Of a stretch of DNA of 64,000 nt, positions 26,159 through 37,665 are shown in pieces. The first letter of the stretch is position 1. The number at the start of each line of letters is the position of its first letter. The notes beneath the pieces were generated by a model. The model was not told the DNA's origin. It was given only the letters and a program-made list of their open reading frames with translations, and did no database searches. The position numbers and the translations under genes were made by a program. Origin of the DNA: Phycisphaerales bacterium. Its GTDB lineage: Bacteria; Planctomycetota; Phycisphaerae; Phycisphaerales; UBA5793. Location of the stretch: the NCBI GenBank assembly GCA_020852515.1, contig JADZAS010000002.1, positions 1 to 64,000 on the forward strand, in the 5' to 3' direction.

Positions 26159-27132
26159 AGCCGGAGAACAGGTGGTGGGTGATTCTCTTTGCCATTGGAG
26201 CAGTGCTGCTCATCGCCCGCTGGTTCGTGATGCCCGACGGCTTTGGCCGGGCCTATGTCAAGGCCGTCCCCCAGGCCGTGGACGCCGAGAATCCAGACGG
26301 CCGGTGGGTCATCTACGAGCAAGCCCCCATGGCGGACTATCTCGACGCCGAGCGGACCAACGCGGATCAGTCGGTCTACGGACCGAGCGTGTCGCGCACG
26401 CTCGGCACATGGATCGCGGCTTTGCTCACGCTCTTCGTGCTGTCGTTCGTCATCCGCGACAACCCTCTGTACAAGGTTGCTGAGTCGATCTTCATCGGCG
26501 TGAGCGCGGCGTACTGGATGGTGACGGGCTTCTGGGACACCATCGTGCCCAACCTGCTGGGCAAACTCGCGCCGGGCCTGCTTCGGGACTGGGCCGTGCC
26601 CGGCCTGGGCGACGATCAGCATCCCGAACTCGCGTACCTCGTTCCACTCATTCTCGGCATCATGTTGCTGTGGCGGCTCTCGCCTGTGGGCGGGTGGATC
26701 AGTCGCTGGCCGATGGCGTTCATCATCGGCACGTTCTGCGGCCTGCGCCTGATGAGCTTCCTGCACGCGGACTTCCTCACGCAGATCCGCAACACCATTG
26801 TCTCGCTTTACGTCGTGGACAACGGCTCGTTTGACGCCTGGCAGTCGCTCAAGAACCTCATCCTAGTCGTCGGCGTGTTGTGCTGCCTGGTGTACTTCTT
26901 CTTCTCGCTCGAACACAAGGGCCTGGTGGGCAACACGGCGCGGGTGGGCATCTGGTTCCTCATGATCACCTTCGGCGCTGCGTTCGGCTATACGGTCATG
27001 GGCCGCATCGCGCTGCTGGCCATCCGGATCGAGTTCCTCATGGACGACTGGCTCTGGCTCATCGATCCGACGAACAAGCGCCTCCTCGCCGAAGCGGCTG
27101 GCTTCTTCCTGCCTCTGTTTGGCATGGGATAA
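26155..27132 (+). CDS. Polytopic membrane protein, last gene of the MutL operon
   Basis: 325 aa, starting in a 4-base overlap with the preceding gene. About seven hydrophobic segments: residues 7-25, 82-100 and 108-126, then four more between about 160 and 290. A periplasm-facing loop at about 26-80 is rich in charged and aromatic residues (YEQAPMADYLDAERTNADQS). No transporter signature. A strong hairpin terminator follows at 27169-27206, ending the operon. Confidence 0.65.
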   Translation: MKPENRWWVILFAIGAVLLIARWFVMPDGFGRAYVKAVPQAVDAENPDGRWVIYEQAPMADYLDAERTNADQSVYGPSVSRTLGTWIAALLTLFVLSFVIRDNPLYKVAESIFIGVSAAYWMVTGFWDTIVPNLLGKLAPGLLRDWAVPGLGDDQHPELAYLVPLILGIMLLWRLSPVGGWISRWPMAFIIGTFCGLRLMSFLHADFLTQIRNTIVSLYVVDNGSFDAWQSLKNLILVVGVLCCLVYFFFSLEHKGLVGNTARVGIWFLMITFGAAFGYTVMGRIALLAIRIEFLMDDWLWLIDPTNKRLLAEAAGFFLPLFGMG

Positions 27133-27168
27133 CGCAGCGGCGCTCGGGCCGATCAACTGGGAATTCGC

Positions 27169-27206
27169 CGCCGCCGGCTGCCAAAGCAGCCGGCGGCGTT
27201 CGTTGT
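27169..27206 (+). terminator. Rho-independent-type terminator after the MutL operon
   Basis: A perfect 12-bp GC stem (CGCCGCCGGCTG / CAGCCGGCGGCG) with a 6-nt loop CCAAAG, followed by TTCGTTGT. It lies between convergent genes and could serve both, but the T-rich tail is on the plus side. Confidence 0.75.
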
Positions 27207-27253
27207 GACGGATGGCCAAGCGATGAAGGGCGCGAACGCCAAAGGCGGACGTA

Positions 27254-28570
27254 TCACCCGCGCACTTTCATCACCAGCAGCGTCTGGTCGTCGGCGGGTT
27301 CGACGCCGGCTTCGTGTTCGAGCAGGGCCGTCGTCACCGAGTTGACCACGCAGCCCGGCTCGCCTGAGCAGTGATGCAGCGCCTCGTCGAGCCGCGAGAG
27401 GCCGAACATCTCGCGCTTCGGGTTGAACGACTCGATGACGCCGTCGGTGTAGAGCACGAGCGTGTCGCCCACTTCCAGTTCCGTCTCGCTCACGGAAAGG
27501 TGCAGTCGCGGCTCGATGCCCAGCGGCAGGCCGGACTCGACCACCAGCGGCATCACCGGCGAATCGGCGCCGGGCTTCTTGAGGCGCGGCGGGTGGTGAC
27601 CGGCCGAGGCGAGGCGCACGGTGCGGCTGGCCGGGTCGTAGCGCATGCATAGAGCCGTGACAAACGTGCGATCGATCCCCTTGCACAGGATCTGCTCGTT
27701 GAGATGTTCAAGCACGGCGTCGGGATCGGGGCTGGCGCTGGCCGGATAGGCGTGCACGATGGACTGCATCATGGCCATGATGACCGCGGCCCGCGCACCG
27801 TGCCCGGCGACGTCGGCGATGATCGCCCCCCATGGCTTTGTCGCGTTGCCGATCCCGGGCGCATCGAGTTCGGTGAAGTCGTAGTAGTCTCCGCCGGCCT
27901 GCTCACACGGCTGGTAATGCGCGACGATCTCCATCTGCGGAATGTCGGGCAGGCGGCTGGGCAGCAGCGAGCGCTGGAGTTGAGCCACCTCGTGGAGTTG
28001 GGCGGTGATGCGGGCGTTGAGTTCCTCGACCTTGCGAGCCGTGACCATGTTGCGCGTCGCCTGGCCGAGCAGGTTGCTCACGAGCACCATGAGTTCGACT
28101 TCCGAGGCGCTGAAGCCTTCGGGAGAGGTGCGGAAGAGCAGGTTCCAGTTCAGCGGCTCGCCACTGTCAAAAAGCGGCACGGCCAGGCACGAGCCGAACT
28201 GGGCCACGTCGTCTCCCAGCGCCGGATCGCTGCGCAGATAGAGATTCGAAAACACGCGCGGATGCGGCGACTGGATCGCCTCGCCGATCAACCCGCCGGT
28301 GTACGTCTCGAGGCTCGCCCACTCGCGCCAGGGATCGATCGCCTTGCGCATGGGCCGCTCGCCGTACATTCGGCGCGTGACCTTGTAGCGGCCCGGCGGC
28401 AGCGTGCGCACCGAGACGGACACGAGCGCATCGAAGGGCATGAAGTGCCGGATGCCCCGGCCGGCGTGGCGGCCGATCTCGGCGGGATCGTCCGAGCGGT
28501 TGATGGCCCGCAGTGAGCGGATCAGGCCCTCGAGTCGCGCCGAGTCGCTTTCAGATTCGATCATCGCCAT
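27254..28570 (-). CDS. GAF-like plus PP2C/SpoIIE-type serine phosphatase (RsbU-like)
   Basis: 438 aa from ATG 28570 (the frame is open upstream but Arg/Pro-rich and not protein-like). Residues about 10-185 look like a GAF sensor domain (FDALVSVSVRTLPPGRYKVT, SCLAVPLFDSGEPLNWNLLF). A short coiled-coil linker (NARITAQLHEVAQLQRSLLP) leads into a SpoIIE/PP2C domain with the metal-binding acids in GGDYYDF, IADVAGHGARAAV and VLYTDGVIES. The LQRSLLP segment is typical of RsbU-type regulators that dephosphorylate anti-anti-sigma proteins. No partner-switch sigma, RsbV or RsbW gene is near. Likely a cytosolic stress or signalling phosphatase. Confidence 0.85.
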   Translation of the reverse strand: MAMIESESDSARLEGLIRSLRAINRSDDPAEIGRHAGRGIRHFMPFDALVSVSVRTLPPGRYKVTRRMYGERPMRKAIDPWREWASLETYTGGLIGEAIQSPHPRVFSNLYLRSDPALGDDVAQFGSCLAVPLFDSGEPLNWNLLFRTSPEGFSASEVELMVLVSNLLGQATRNMVTARKVEELNARITAQLHEVAQLQRSLLPSRLPDIPQMEIVAHYQPCEQAGGDYYDFTELDAPGIGNATKPWGAIIADVAGHGARAAVIMAMMQSIVHAYPASASPDPDAVLEHLNEQILCKGIDRTFVTALCMRYDPASRTVRLASAGHHPPRLKKPGADSPVMPLVVESGLPLGIEPRLHLSVSETELEVGDTLVLYTDGVIESFNPKREMFGLSRLDEALHHCSGEPGCVVNSVTTALLEHEAGVEPADDQTLLVMKVRG

Positions 28571-28591
28571 GACGCCACGATGGTAGGGCGC

Positions 28592-28625
28592 AGGAAAATC
28601 GCAGCGCCGCTCGGGCGGCGCTGCG
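28592..28625 (-). terminator. Terminator of the rpmI-rplT transcript
   Basis: On the minus strand a perfect 10-bp stem (CGCAGCGCCG / CGGCGCTGCG, arms at 28600-28609 and 28616-28625) with a 6-nt loop is followed by ATTTTCC. It lies 31 bp after the rplT stop codon and before the phosphatase start. Confidence 0.75.
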
Positions 28626-28655
28626 TTTGAAACTCGGGTGGAGGCATGAAGCCGG

Positions 28656-29030
28656 TCAGGCGCTGGCGACCGTCGCCGTCGAAGACGCCTTGGCCATCTC
28701 GCAGATCTGGTCGAAGGCGCCCGGATCCTCGATGGCGATCTGGCTGAGCATCTTGCGATTGAGCAGGATGCCGGAGAGCTGGGCGCCATTGATGAACTGG
28801 CTGTAGCGCAGCCCGCGCATCTTGCACGCCGCGGAGATGCGGGTAATCCACAGGCGGCGGAAGTCGCGCTTGCGGGCCCGGCGGTCGCGGCGGGCGAAAA
28901 CGCCGGCGCGGGTCAGGGCGTTTTTGGCCTGCTGCTTGTGGCGGGACTTGGTTCCGTAGTAACCGCGGGCTTCGCGGAGAATTCGCTTGCGCGCCTTGTT
29001 GCGGGCAGCGCCCTTGCGTGTACGAGGCAT
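28656..29030 (-). CDS. rplT: 50S ribosomal protein L20
   Basis: 124 aa, basic, and matching L20 throughout: MPRTRKGAARNKARKRILRE, GYYGTKSRHKQQAKNALTRA, RDFRRLWITRISAACKMRG, YSQFINGAQLSGILLNRKML. It binds 23S rRNA early in large-subunit assembly and in some bacteria represses its own operon. It is the second gene after rpmI (gap about 120 bp) and is followed by a clear terminator. Confidence 0.97.
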   Translation of the reverse strand: MPRTRKGAARNKARKRILREARGYYGTKSRHKQQAKNALTRAGVFARRDRRARKRDFRRLWITRISAACKMRGLRYSQFINGAQLSGILLNRKMLSQIAIEDPGAFDQICEMAKASSTATVASA

Positions 29031-29151
29031 CGTTCAAACTCCTGGGCAAGTACGGGGGCCCGGCTCGCCGCCTCCTCATGGAGACTGCCGCGAATCGGAC
29101 GCTTGTCATCCCGGCTCGCACCTGTTGTGCTTTCGTCGCTCCCCTGCTGTC

Positions 29152-29403
29152 TCAGGCCTCGGCCTTGATCACGTTGCCCTCGGCATCGCGCACCTTGTCG
29201 GGGCGGATGCGGAAGTTGAGCAGCTTGCGAAGACGCTTGCGCTCGACCTCGGTGGCAACCTTGTGCTGGCGCAACTGGCGGTTCTGGGCGCTGTTGTGCA
29301 GGCTCTTGCGGTGCCGCTGGCCGACCTTGGCGTGCTTCACCTTTCCGTTGCGGGTAACCGTCACTCGCTTTTGAAGCCCTTTATGCGGGCGAAATCCATG
29401 CAT
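29152..29403 (-). CDS. rpmI: 50S ribosomal protein L35
   Basis: 83 aa. VTRNGKVKHAKVGQRHRKSL and the basic C-terminal half are typical of L35; the N-terminus MHGFRPHKGLQKRV and the acidic tail are slightly unusual. Cotranscribed with rplT on the minus strand. infC, which usually precedes rpmI-rplT, is absent: upstream on the other strand lies the Clp N-domain gene instead. Confidence 0.93.
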   Translation of the reverse strand: MHGFRPHKGLQKRVTVTRNGKVKHAKVGQRHRKSLHNSAQNRQLRQHKVATEVERKRLRKLLNFRIRPDKVRDAEGNVIKAEA

Positions 29404-29653
29404 GACCGTGCTCCGAACCGTCTGGTCCTGACCTGTTTCGAGACCCCAAGGCTAGGCCCAAAGCGGGCGGAGTCAATCCCACCGGCCGCCGGCTGAGCCG
29501 CCGTGTTCTGCAGCCGCACGGCGGAAGCCCGCGGTTGCTCGCCGCGCGACGACCCACCCCGGTGCGCAGAGCCTGCCGCTGGCCCGTAAAGTCCACGGGA
29601 GGTCGCCGCGGCGGTACTAGACTGAGACCGACTCCGAGAGAAGGAGACCCGCG

Positions 29654-30283
29654 ATGTTCGAGCGGTTTACCGATCGCTGCCGCAAGGTCATGGTCCTGGC
29701 CAACCAGCAGGCGCATGAGCTGAAGCACGATTACATCGGCACCGAGCACATGCTGCTTGCTCTGATTCGCGAGGGCACCGGCATGGGCTTCCATGCGCTA
29801 AAGAACCTTGGGGTGGACTTTGGTGCTTTGCAAACAGAAATCGGAAGACTGGTCAAAGAAGGATCATGGAACGCGGGCGTCGGAAAACTCCCACAGACTC
29901 CGCGCGGACGAAAAGTGATTGAATACGCTATCGCCGAATCGCGTCGGCTTGGCCAAGACTACGTCGGCACGGAACACATGCTCCTTGGGATGATCGTCGA
30001 AGGCGAGGGTGTCGCGGCGCAGGCTCTCCGGAACCGTGGCGTCGAACTCGACGCTGCTCGCGAGGAAGTCAAGCGGCTGCTTGATGCAGCCAACGCAGCC
30101 GAGGCTGGCCTGCGCCTGTTTCGCATACGGAGCAGCGCCAGGTCGTTCTGGGTTGAGTCGACAGACGCGACGTCCGCCGTCGAGGTCTGGCAGCGCCGGA
30201 TGCGTGAACTGGCTCCCGGCGATGAGGCTGTGAAAACACCGGATGCGATCGACCAGATGTCCGATGGTCCCGTCTGGCGCTAG
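29654..30283 (+). CDS. Stand-alone ClpC-type N-terminal domain protein
   Basis: 209 aa. Residues 1-145 are two Clp_N repeats as at the start of ClpC: MFERFTDRCRKVMVLANQQA, KHDYIGTEHMLLALIREGTG, then VIEYAIAESRRLGQDYVGTE and HMLLGMIVEGEGVAAQALRN. No AAA+ ATPase domain follows; the frame stops after a further about 60 residues of unassigned sequence (SARSFWVESTDATSAVEVWQ). Good Shine-Dalgarno GAGAAGGAG upstream. It may be an adaptor or competitor for ClpC substrates, or a truncated clpC. Absence of downstream ATPase remnants favours a real short gene. Confidence 0.8.
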   Translation: MFERFTDRCRKVMVLANQQAHELKHDYIGTEHMLLALIREGTGMGFHALKNLGVDFGALQTEIGRLVKEGSWNAGVGKLPQTPRGRKVIEYAIAESRRLGQDYVGTEHMLLGMIVEGEGVAAQALRNRGVELDAAREEVKRLLDAANAAEAGLRLFRIRSSARSFWVESTDATSAVEVWQRRMRELAPGDEAVKTPDAIDQMSDGPVWR

Positions 30284-30345
30284 ACGCGAACCGACGACGC
30301 GCGGCACTTCACCGTCGGGTACAATCCCGTCCCTCGAGGAACCCC

Positions 30346-31275
30346 ATGTCCAAAGCCACTTCCGCATATGTCAGTGCCGCGCTTTCGCTTTCCATCGCCT
30401 TCCCCGTGCTCGCGCAGGAAGACGACGCTGAGCCCTCGCCTGAGCAGGTTGAAGAAACCAGCGACGTCACCTTCACCGTTTCGCCGCGTTTCCGCTACCA
30501 GTTCGACACGGGTCTCGACGGCGGCAACGGAGACTTTCGCGTGTTCCGCGGCGGGCTCGGCGCCAAGGCTGAATGGGAAGCGACGGACCGGCTGCGCCTG
30601 GCGCTCGGGCTCGGCTACGAGTACAACCGTTATGATTTCGACCGGCCCAACATCTTCCTGGCCGGCACGAGCGACCCGTTTGCGGATATCCACATTCTCG
30701 ATCTGGGACTCACCGCCTACGTGGCCACGGAAAGCGACTGGTCGTGGTTCGCCGGCGTGCGCGGCCGGGTCGCGGGGGAATCGGGCGTGGATGTGAGCGA
30801 CGCGGGCACCATCGGCGGCATCGGCGGGGTGTCGTGGAGCATGGGCGAAGGGCGATCGATCGGCGTCGGCGTTCTGGTGAGCAGCCAGATCGAAGACGAT
30901 GCCCTCGTGCTGCCGGTCATCAATGTCAACTGGCGCTTCAACGAGCAGTGGCGCTTCGCGTCGAGCGGCTCGATGGGTGAGTTCATCATGGCCCTTGACG
31001 AGCAGAGCGAACTGGGCTTTGGCGCTGCGTGGGAGAATCGCCGTTTCCGGCTCGACGATTCGGCCCCGCAACTGGCGGCGGTGGTTGAAGACACGGCCGT
31101 GCCGGTGTTCGTGCGCTACTCGCGCCGTCCCAGCGAGAGCGTGTCGCTGAACGTCATCGGCGGAGCGATGCTGTTCCAGTCATTTGAAGTGTCGAACCGC
31201 AACGGGGCGGCTTCGCGCGACTACGACGCCGACCCTTCAGTCTTTCTGGGCATGAGCGTGAGCATCGGCTTCTGA
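30346..31275 (+). CDS. Exported beta-rich protein, DUF6268-like
   Basis: 309 aa with a signal peptide (to about residue 23, VLAQEDD). The rest alternates short beta strands with turns (FTVSPRFRYQFDTGLDGG, FRVFRGGLGAKAEWEATDRL, LALGLGYEYNRYDF) and ends in a strand finishing with Phe (FLGMSVSIGF), as outer-membrane beta-barrels do. The pattern matches DUF6268, a family of predicted outer-membrane proteins. Substrate unknown. The stop is 40 bp before the glutaminase gene. Confidence 0.65.
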   Translation: MSKATSAYVSAALSLSIAFPVLAQEDDAEPSPEQVEETSDVTFTVSPRFRYQFDTGLDGGNGDFRVFRGGLGAKAEWEATDRLRLALGLGYEYNRYDFDRPNIFLAGTSDPFADIHILDLGLTAYVATESDWSWFAGVRGRVAGESGVDVSDAGTIGGIGGVSWSMGEGRSIGVGVLVSSQIEDDALVLPVINVNWRFNEQWRFASSGSMGEFIMALDEQSELGFGAAWENRRFRLDDSAPQLAAVVEDTAVPVFVRYSRRPSESVSLNVIGGAMLFQSFEVSNRNGAASRDYDADPSVFLGMSVSIGF

Positions 31276-31315
31276 GGCCGCTGGACGGCGCGGCGGCCAC
31301 CTATCATCTTCGCCG

Positions 31316-31924
31316 ATGATCCTGCTCATCGACAATTACGACAGTTTCACGTTCAATCTCGTGCAGCGCATCGGCGAACTCGATGCGGCCGCGGACCTGC
31401 GCGTCGTGCGCAACGACGAAATCACCATCGACGAGATCGAGCGCCTCGCGCCGCAGCGCATCGTGCTCTCGCCCGGGCCCTGCACGCCGAGCGAAGCGGG
31501 AATCTGCAATGAAGTGGTGACCGCGTTTCGCGGCCGCGTGCCGCTGCTGGGCGTGTGCCTCGGGCACCAGTGCATCGGCGCGGTGCACGGCATGGTGGTC
31601 CGCCGGGCCGAGCGCATCATGCACGGCAAGACATCGCTTGTGCACCACGACGGGCGCGGCATCTTCGAAGGCCTGCCCGAGCCCTTCGTCGCCACGCGCT
31701 ATCACAGCCTCATCGTGCAGCGCGACACGGTCCCGCTCGATCAGTTCGAGATTTCGGCGTGGACCGATGACGGCGTGGTAATGGCCCTGCGCTGGAAGGC
31801 CCCTCCCGGCGCGGCGCCGCTCGACGGCGTGCAGTTTCACCCGGAGAGTTTCCTCACCGTTGATGGCCCCCTGCTGCTGGCGAACTTTCTCGGATTGCCG
31901 CGGCCGGCGAGAACGCCGGTGTGA
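31316..31924 (+). CDS. pabA: Anthranilate/aminodeoxychorismate synthase glutaminase component
   Basis: 202 aa class I glutamine amidotransferase that supplies ammonia to chorismate-using synthases for tryptophan or folate. Motifs: ILLIDNYDSFTFNLVQRIGE, the oxyanion region LSPGPCTPSEAGIC, nucleophile Cys in GVCLGHQCIGAVHG, and the His/Glu pair in VQFHPESFLT. It cannot be assigned to TrpG or PabA from sequence alone, since many bacteria share one subunit; the symbol is therefore tentative. No TrpE or PabB gene is adjacent. Convergent with the VCBS gene. Confidence 0.88.
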   Translation: MILLIDNYDSFTFNLVQRIGELDAAADLRVVRNDEITIDEIERLAPQRIVLSPGPCTPSEAGICNEVVTAFRGRVPLLGVCLGHQCIGAVHGMVVRRAERIMHGKTSLVHHDGRGIFEGLPEPFVATRYHSLIVQRDTVPLDQFEISAWTDDGVVMALRWKAPPGAAPLDGVQFHPESFLTVDGPLLLANFLGLPRPARTPV

Positions 31925-31947
31925 ACATCGTCCCGACCTGGCGCGGC

Positions 31948-34521
31948 CTACTCGATGTCCAGCAGCACCGGATTGGTTTTCGCGGAAGCCCGACCACCGG
32001 CTCCACGGCGCGCCACGGCCTGCAGCCCGACAGTAATGACCGGAGCACCCGGCGGCACGCGCACCTGCAGTGTGGCGTTCCCCAGCGAGTCGGCAATGGC
32101 CGTGTCGATCACGTTCACCGGCGAGCGTAGATCCAGTTGTAGACCGCCGAGCAGCGGAACGCGCTGTCCGAGGCCAAGTCCGCGGGTTCCGAGCAGGAAG
32201 TGGATTCGTTCGCTTCCACGGGCTCCCGAGACGAGTAGTTGCGCCTGACGGCCCCGAACGGCTCTCGAGGTCCGTAGATGCACGCCATCGAGGCTGCCGG
32301 GATCAGAAATGGTGGAATTCGAGAAGACCGTGAGCCGCTTGAGGCTGACCTGCCCCTCCGGCCGTGAGATGGTGGCGACGTCGGTATCCTCATCGCCGTC
32401 AAAGTCGCCGACCGCGATGATCCGCGGACAACTTGCGGCATAGGCGCTGCCGGACTCAGCCAGGGCGCCGGCGCCGTCATTGAGCATGGAGATGACGCGG
32501 CGGTTGAGGACTTCGGCGCCGACGATATCGACGTGCCCATCGTTGTTGAGGTCCGCTGCCTTGATGTCCGTGACCCCAGTTGCGGACGGCGTGGAGTAGA
32601 GGACGGCCTCGCCGAACGTCCCGTCGCCGACTCCATAGAGAACGGAGATATTGTGTTCGATTCCAAAGGCGACGTCCGCATTCTCGTCTCCATCGAAGTC
32701 CCCGACGGCGAGCGATCGCGGCGTGGTGCCGACTTCATAATCAACGCGACGTTCAAGGCCACGCAACCCGGTGTTGAGAAAGACCGCGGCGTCGCGCGCG
32801 CTGTTCACGCCCGCGACCACGTCGAGGAAGTCGTCGCCATTCAGATCGGCGAGCGCGATTCGGGCAAAGTCCCTCTCATCCAACCGATGGTCCACGACTT
32901 CAAACGCTCCGAACTCATCCTGAAAGGCAATGAGGATTCCGCGGCTCCGATCGCCAGCGAGCACGATGTCGGCGCGCGTGTCGTTGTCCATGTCGCCAAT
33001 GGCGACTCCGTTCAACGGGGCGCCGCCGACATCCAGCCGCTGCTGGGGCGCGAATTGCCCGTTTCCGTCGTTATAGAAGATCGACGCATCTCCATCAAAA
33101 TAGTTCGAGACAACAACATCCGGCCGACCATCGCCATTGAGATCACCCACATCGAGATAGAAGGACTGAGCGCCCGCCTCGTAGAGCGCCGGCGGGCCGA
33201 ACCCGCCCTGACCGTTGTTGAGGAAGACGGCGACCTCACCGTGCGTGAACTGTCCGTCGTTGGCGCTGAGCAACCCGATGATGTCAACATCCAGATCGCC
33301 ATCGACGTCAGCCGAGCGCATGCTTTCGCGGCAAACGTGAGTGAGGGTGGTCGTGACCGGATCGATCAGCAGCGGTTCCGGCGTGATGTTGCGCAGCACG
33401 AAAATCGTGTCCGTCGCTGCATCAGCCACGGCAGCATCGGGTCGTTCGTCGCCGTCAAAATCGCCGACCGCGACGCCCCTGGGCAGGTCACAGACCGGCA
33501 CGAGTTGCTGGGCGTCCATCGTCCCGTCGCCGTTGTTGTGGACTACACGATAACCCGGCCCATCGCTGTGATTGACGTGAATGAAGTCCGGGTAGCCATC
33601 GCCATCGAAATCAGCAGCGCGCAGATCCGTCACGAGCGTGAAGCCGCTGAGGGTGTAGAGGTCGGAATCGTCAAAGTTGCCATCGCCCAGACCAAAAGCC
33701 CACCGAAAGTATCCGTTGCCGAAATCGGACGCCCCGACAACATCGACCAAGTCATCACCATTGACATCGAGCGCCAGTTGCTTGCCCTCGCCCATGCGAA
33801 TGCGGCGGGGCGCGGCTGCGAATTCACCAAAGCCGTCGTTGGGAATCCAGTACGCCGTCCGGTCGCTCGACGTGCCCAGAAGCAGGTCGAGATCGCCGGT
33901 GCGATCAAGGTCAGCCAGTTGCAATGACGGGATGTTGGTAATGTTGGTAAAGAAAACCGTGGGGGCTTCGAGGGTACCTGCCCCGTCGTTGTAAAGAATG
34001 GCGCCGGTGTTGCGGCTGAACTCGCTCTCCGGATTGCTCATTCCAGCGGCCAGGTCGATCCAGCCGTCGCCGTCGAGGTCTCCTGCAGCCAGCGCGGTGG
34101 GCAAGAGCGGAAGGTCATAGTAGATCGGCGCGTCGAATTCCGCGCTGCCGGTGTTGTGGAGAACCGCCAACCGGCGTCCGTCGGAGTCGGCAACCGCCAA
34201 GTCCAGCAGAGCGTCCCGATTGAAGTCGGCAACGCACAACGCCGCCGGTACACCGTCTACAGTGATCTGCACCGGCGCCTGAAAAGTACCATCACCACTT
34301 CCGAGCACCAGTGAGAGCGTGCCGTCCCCGCGGTTGGCGGTGACGAGGTCAAGAAACGTGTCGCCGTTCAGGTCCGCCGCCTGAATCGCCCAAGGCGCGA
34401 TGCCAACTTCGACGGTTCCGGTCTGTTCGAAGGCGATCTGTGCGCCGGAGGCGCCGGTGAAAAGCGCGATCAAGGCCACACAGGCGCCGGCACGAGCCCG
34501 AAAAGAATGGACGTGATTCAT
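31948..34521 (-). CDS. Secreted FG-GAP/VCBS beta-propeller protein
   Basis: 857 aa with a signal peptide (ALIALFTGASGAQ, to about residue 27). More than ten VCBS/FG-GAP blades follow, each with a calcium-type loop such as DLNGDTFLDLVTA, DLDGDGWIDLAAG, DFDGDERPDAAVA or DLNGDDFLDVVAG. The last about 115 residues, from LDGVHLRTSRAVRGRQAQLL to the end, form a separate beta module like the C-terminus of the Kelch-like protein at 6913-8553. Likely extracellular or surface-bound, needing calcium; partner unknown. The long open frame on the opposite strand is a shadow of the repeats. Confidence 0.85.
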   Translation of the reverse strand: MNHVHSFRARAGACVALIALFTGASGAQIAFEQTGTVEVGIAPWAIQAADLNGDTFLDLVTANRGDGTLSLVLGSGDGTFQAPVQITVDGVPAALCVADFNRDALLDLAVADSDGRRLAVLHNTGSAEFDAPIYYDLPLLPTALAAGDLDGDGWIDLAAGMSNPESEFSRNTGAILYNDGAGTLEAPTVFFTNITNIPSLQLADLDRTGDLDLLLGTSSDRTAYWIPNDGFGEFAAAPRRIRMGEGKQLALDVNGDDLVDVVGASDFGNGYFRWAFGLGDGNFDDSDLYTLSGFTLVTDLRAADFDGDGYPDFIHVNHSDGPGYRVVHNNGDGTMDAQQLVPVCDLPRGVAVGDFDGDERPDAAVADAATDTIFVLRNITPEPLLIDPVTTTLTHVCRESMRSADVDGDLDVDIIGLLSANDGQFTHGEVAVFLNNGQGGFGPPALYEAGAQSFYLDVGDLNGDGRPDVVVSNYFDGDASIFYNDGNGQFAPQQRLDVGGAPLNGVAIGDMDNDTRADIVLAGDRSRGILIAFQDEFGAFEVVDHRLDERDFARIALADLNGDDFLDVVAGVNSARDAAVFLNTGLRGLERRVDYEVGTTPRSLAVGDFDGDENADVAFGIEHNISVLYGVGDGTFGEAVLYSTPSATGVTDIKAADLNNDGHVDIVGAEVLNRRVISMLNDGAGALAESGSAYAASCPRIIAVGDFDGDEDTDVATISRPEGQVSLKRLTVFSNSTISDPGSLDGVHLRTSRAVRGRQAQLLVSGARGSERIHFLLGTRGLGLGQRVPLLGGLQLDLRSPVNVIDTAIADSLGNATLQVRVPPGAPVITVGLQAVARRGAGGRASAKTNPVLLDIE

Positions 34522-34983
34522 GATCTCGAATCCTTTGGCCCGGCTAATGCAACGTCACAACGCGAATCCCACCCAAGGGGTAGTATACCAGAGGACTCCG
34601 TGATTCCGGGGCTTGGCAAGCCCAGATCGCGGTTTTTTCAAGCACGGCAATCCCCCGTCACAACCAGCGGCTCATGCGGGGACTGGAGGAGCCACGGCTC
34701 GATCCAGCCGGTCACCGTCTCACGGGCGGCGGCGGCCAATTCGGGCAGCACCTCGGCGAATTCTTCTGCAGCGTCCTGCACGGCGCCGGAATGACCCGTC
34801 TCGCCCGAATTCTGCAAAAGCATCAACGTGCCGCTCTCTGCCAATGCTGCATCGCCGCGACTGCGGCGCGTCGAGGGTGCTGGTGGGTCGCAGTTATGGG
34901 TTCCCTGACACCGCCGCCACCTGCCGCGCTCCGTGATGGGCCTTGCCTCGGCCCGCAAACAGGCTCCTAAACTGTCCGCGATC
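34522..34983. other. Gap upstream of mutS, possibly with a small minus-strand gene
   Basis: About 460 bases. The most gene-like stretch is a minus-strand frame at 34638-34823 (61 codons from ATG 34823, beginning MLLQNSGETGHSGAVQDAAE). It has a balanced composition but no known homolog and no clear ribosome-binding site. Otherwise I see nothing except a short run TTTTTT near 34633. Confidence 0.3.

Positions 34984-37665
<2,682 letters not shown>

Noticed and set aside
32533-33927. 464-codon open frame on the plus strand opposite the VCBS gene
   Set aside because: It mirrors the repeated calcium-loop codons of the minus-strand gene and has no signal, start context or family of its own.
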